A stretch of 6,553 bases of DNA, taken from CAYTTR01 sp964440805. GTDB lineage: Bacteria > Acidobacteriota > Aminicenantia > Aminicenantales > Aminicenantaceae. The stretch covers positions 1 to 6,553 of the forward strand of contig CAYTTR010000065.1 in the NCBI GenBank assembly GCA_964440805.1, written 5' to 3'. The position numbers were made by a program, and so were the translations under genes. The notes under the pieces are model-generated. The model searched no databases. It was not told the origin of the DNA and saw only the letters and a program-made list of their open reading frames with translations. Of this stretch, positions 5,076 to 6,553 are shown one piece after another (positions within the stretch are counted from its first letter, which is position 1; every line of letters starts with the position of its first letter).

Positions 5076-6553
5076 TTAATTCTCTGATTTTAAAAGATCG
5101 ATCATAAAGGAATATTCCAGGGCCGTCTCTTTGTATCTGCGGAATCTTCCGGAGACTCCTCCGTGACCCGCTTCCATATTGATATGGAAAACCAAAGGAT
5201 TATCGTCTGTTTTCATTTCTCTAAGCTTGGCCACCCATTTGGCCGGCTCGAAATATTGGACCTGGGAATCGTGAAGGCCGGTAGTTACCAGAATGGCCGG
5301 ATAATCCTTGGCTTCAACGTTGTCGTAAGGAGAGTAGGAAAGCAGGTAATGGTAATATTCTTCATTTCTGGGATCTCCCCACTCGTCATATTCGCTGGTG
5401 GTTAAGGGAATGCTTGAGTCGAACATTGTAGTCACTACATCAACCCAGGGAACATGAGCTAAAATTCCTTTCCATAAATCGGGCCGCATGTTGACTACAG
5501 CCCCCATCAGCAACCCTCCGGCACTGCCGCCTCTGGCGAAGAGTTTATTGGGGGTGGTGAATTTTTCTTGGATTAAATATTCGGCGCAGTCTATAAAATC
5601 GGTGAAGGTGTTTTTCTTCTTTAAGAGCTTGCCGTTTTCATACCAGGAGCGCCCCATCTCAGAACCGCCCCGGATATGGGCGATGGCATAAACAAATCCC
5701 CGGTCAAGGAGGCTTAAGACAGCAGTCTTGAAAGAGGGATCAATGCTGGCTCCGTAAGAGCCATAGCCGTAAAGAAGTAAAGGATTATTGCCGTCTTTTT
5801 TAATTCCTTTCCGGAAGACAAGGGAAATGGGAATTTTAGTTCCATCTCGGGCCGTGGCGTAATGTCTTTCGGTGTGATAGTTTTCCGGATTAAAGCCTCC
5901 CCCTATTTCTTCCTGTTTGAGGAGGGTTTTTTCCTTCGTTTCCATGTTGTAATCATAGACTGAGTCAGGAGTGGTCAGGGAAGAATAGCGGTAGCGGAGA
6001 AGGTTGGTGTCAAATTCAGTATTAATTGATACACCAGCAGTATAGGCTTCTTCGCCGAAATCCAGATAGTGCTCGGACCGGTCACCCCATCTGATAACCC
6101 TGATTTGCCTGAGGCCGTTTCGGCGCTCTTCCAAAACCAGAAAATCCGTAAAAAGCTCCATTCCTTCAAGTAGAACATCCTTGCGGTGAGGAATAATTTC
6201 CTGCCAGTTTTCTTTAGAAGGCCGGCTCACCGGGGTTTCCATCAGGCGGAAGTTTTTGGCCTCGAGGTTGGTTAAAACATAAAAATTATCCCCGTAATGG
6301 TCAACTCTATATTCAAGATTCCGCTCCCGGGGTTGAATCAGCTTAAATTCTCCATCCGGATTGTCTGCTTCCAGGAATCTGAATTCTGTGGACAGGGTCT
6401 GGGCTGAAGCGATCATAATGAATTTTTTGGATTTGGTTTTAAAGACATAGGTATCAAAGGTTTCATCATTTTCTACATACACTTCTTCATCCTCTGAAAT
6501 ATCGCTTCCCAGCACATGTCTCATTACTCTGAAGGGGCGGAGAGTGGTTTCAT
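5076..6553 (-). CDS. opB: Oligopeptidase B (prolyl oligopeptidase family S9A), N-terminus beyond window
   Basis: A serine peptidase cleaving short peptides after Lys or Arg. The frame stays open to the window edge, reading ETTLRPFRV before the first visible Met (6524), and this matches the interior of E. coli OpB, so that Met is not the start. Numbering from it, residues 1 to about 215 are the beta-propeller remnant and about 216-482 the alpha/beta hydrolase domain. The catalytic triad is Ser334 (GGSAGG), Asp419 (GLHDSQVQ) and His454 (EAGHGG). The spacings of 85 and 35 equal those of E. coli Ser532, Asp617 and His652 (from memory), so about 190 residues lie outside the window. The blocks YGYGSYGASID (252-262), LDRGFVYAIAHIRGG (273-287), PLTTSEYDEWGDP (373-385) and EPAKWVAKLREMKTDD (426-441) are OpB-specific. 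The acidic S1 pair is Glu378/Asp380. Whether the enzyme is exported cannot be judged. The symbol is by family (ptrB in E. coli). Confidence 0.94.
   Translation of the reverse strand, partial: ETTLRPFRVMRHVLGSDISEDEEVYVENDETFDTYVFKTKSKKFIMIASAQTLSTEFRFLEADNPDGEFKLIQPRERNLEYRVDHYGDNFYVLTNLEAKNFRLMETPVSRPSKENWQEIIPHRKDVLLEGMELFTDFLVLEERRNGLRQIRVIRWGDRSEHYLDFGEEAYTAGVSINTEFDTNLLRYRYSSLTTPDSVYDYNMETKEKTLLKQEEIGGGFNPENYHTERHYATARDGTKIPISLVFRKGIKKDGNNPLLLYGYGSYGASIDPSFKTAVLSLLDRGFVYAIAHIRGGSEMGRSWYENGKLLKKKNTFTDFIDCAEYLIQEKFTTPNKLFARGGSAGGLLMGAVVNMRPDLWKGILAHVPWVDVVTTMFDSSIPLTTSEYDEWGDPRNEEYYHYLLSYSPYDNVEAKDYPAILVTTGLHDSQVQYFEPAKWVAKLREMKTDDNPLVFHINMEAGHGGVSGRFRRYKETALEYSFMIDLLKSEN

Noticed and set aside
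6522..6524. ATG at 6524 as the oligopeptidase B start
   Set aside because: The frame remains open to the window edge and the residues upstream (LRPFRV) match the internal OpB sequence; a start here would remove most of the propeller.

Overview
The window holds four protein-coding genes and one non-coding stretch of unusual short repeats. There is no phage, IS, CRISPR or RNA gene that I can support. The content is ordinary bacterial housekeeping and exported protein: alanine racemase for peptidoglycan, a GDP-mannose-forming enzyme, a serine peptidase, and a secreted protein of unknown function. Base composition is moderate to low GC, and AT-rich in the leader at 1-175. The family mix (DUF3160 plus oligopeptidase B plus a 'LETGTYRLG'-type alanine racemase) and 9-bp intergenic repeats would fit an anaerobic lineage such as Candidatus Aminicenantes or a deltaproteobacterial relative. 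That placement is a low-confidence guess from family resemblance only.

Layout. 1-175: AT-rich leader with an imperfect inverted repeat and a Shine-Dalgarno site. 176-2299 (+): DUF3160 protein with a signal peptide. 2300-2454: convergent intergenic gap with a small perfect palindrome. 2455-3618 (-): alanine racemase. 3629-4705 (-): mannose-1-phosphate guanylyltransferase, 10 nt upstream of alr and evidently co-transcribed with it. 4706-5075: 370-bp gene-free stretch with a plausible promoter for the two-gene operon and two related arrays of 9-bp repeats. 5076-6553 (-): C-terminal two thirds of oligopeptidase B, cut by the window edge.

How the genes fit together. manC and alr probably form a two-gene envelope-precursor operon (GDP-mannose for glycans, D-alanine for peptidoglycan), with alr apparently dependent on translational coupling because it has no good ribosome binding site. 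The DUF3160 gene converges on this operon and looks like a separate transcription unit. OpB is on the same strand as the operon but separated by the repeat region, so it is probably transcribed separately. I see no multi-gene novel system. The features most worth following are the two 9-bp repeat arrays, which share one degenerate framework, and the DUF3160 protein, whose function is unknown.
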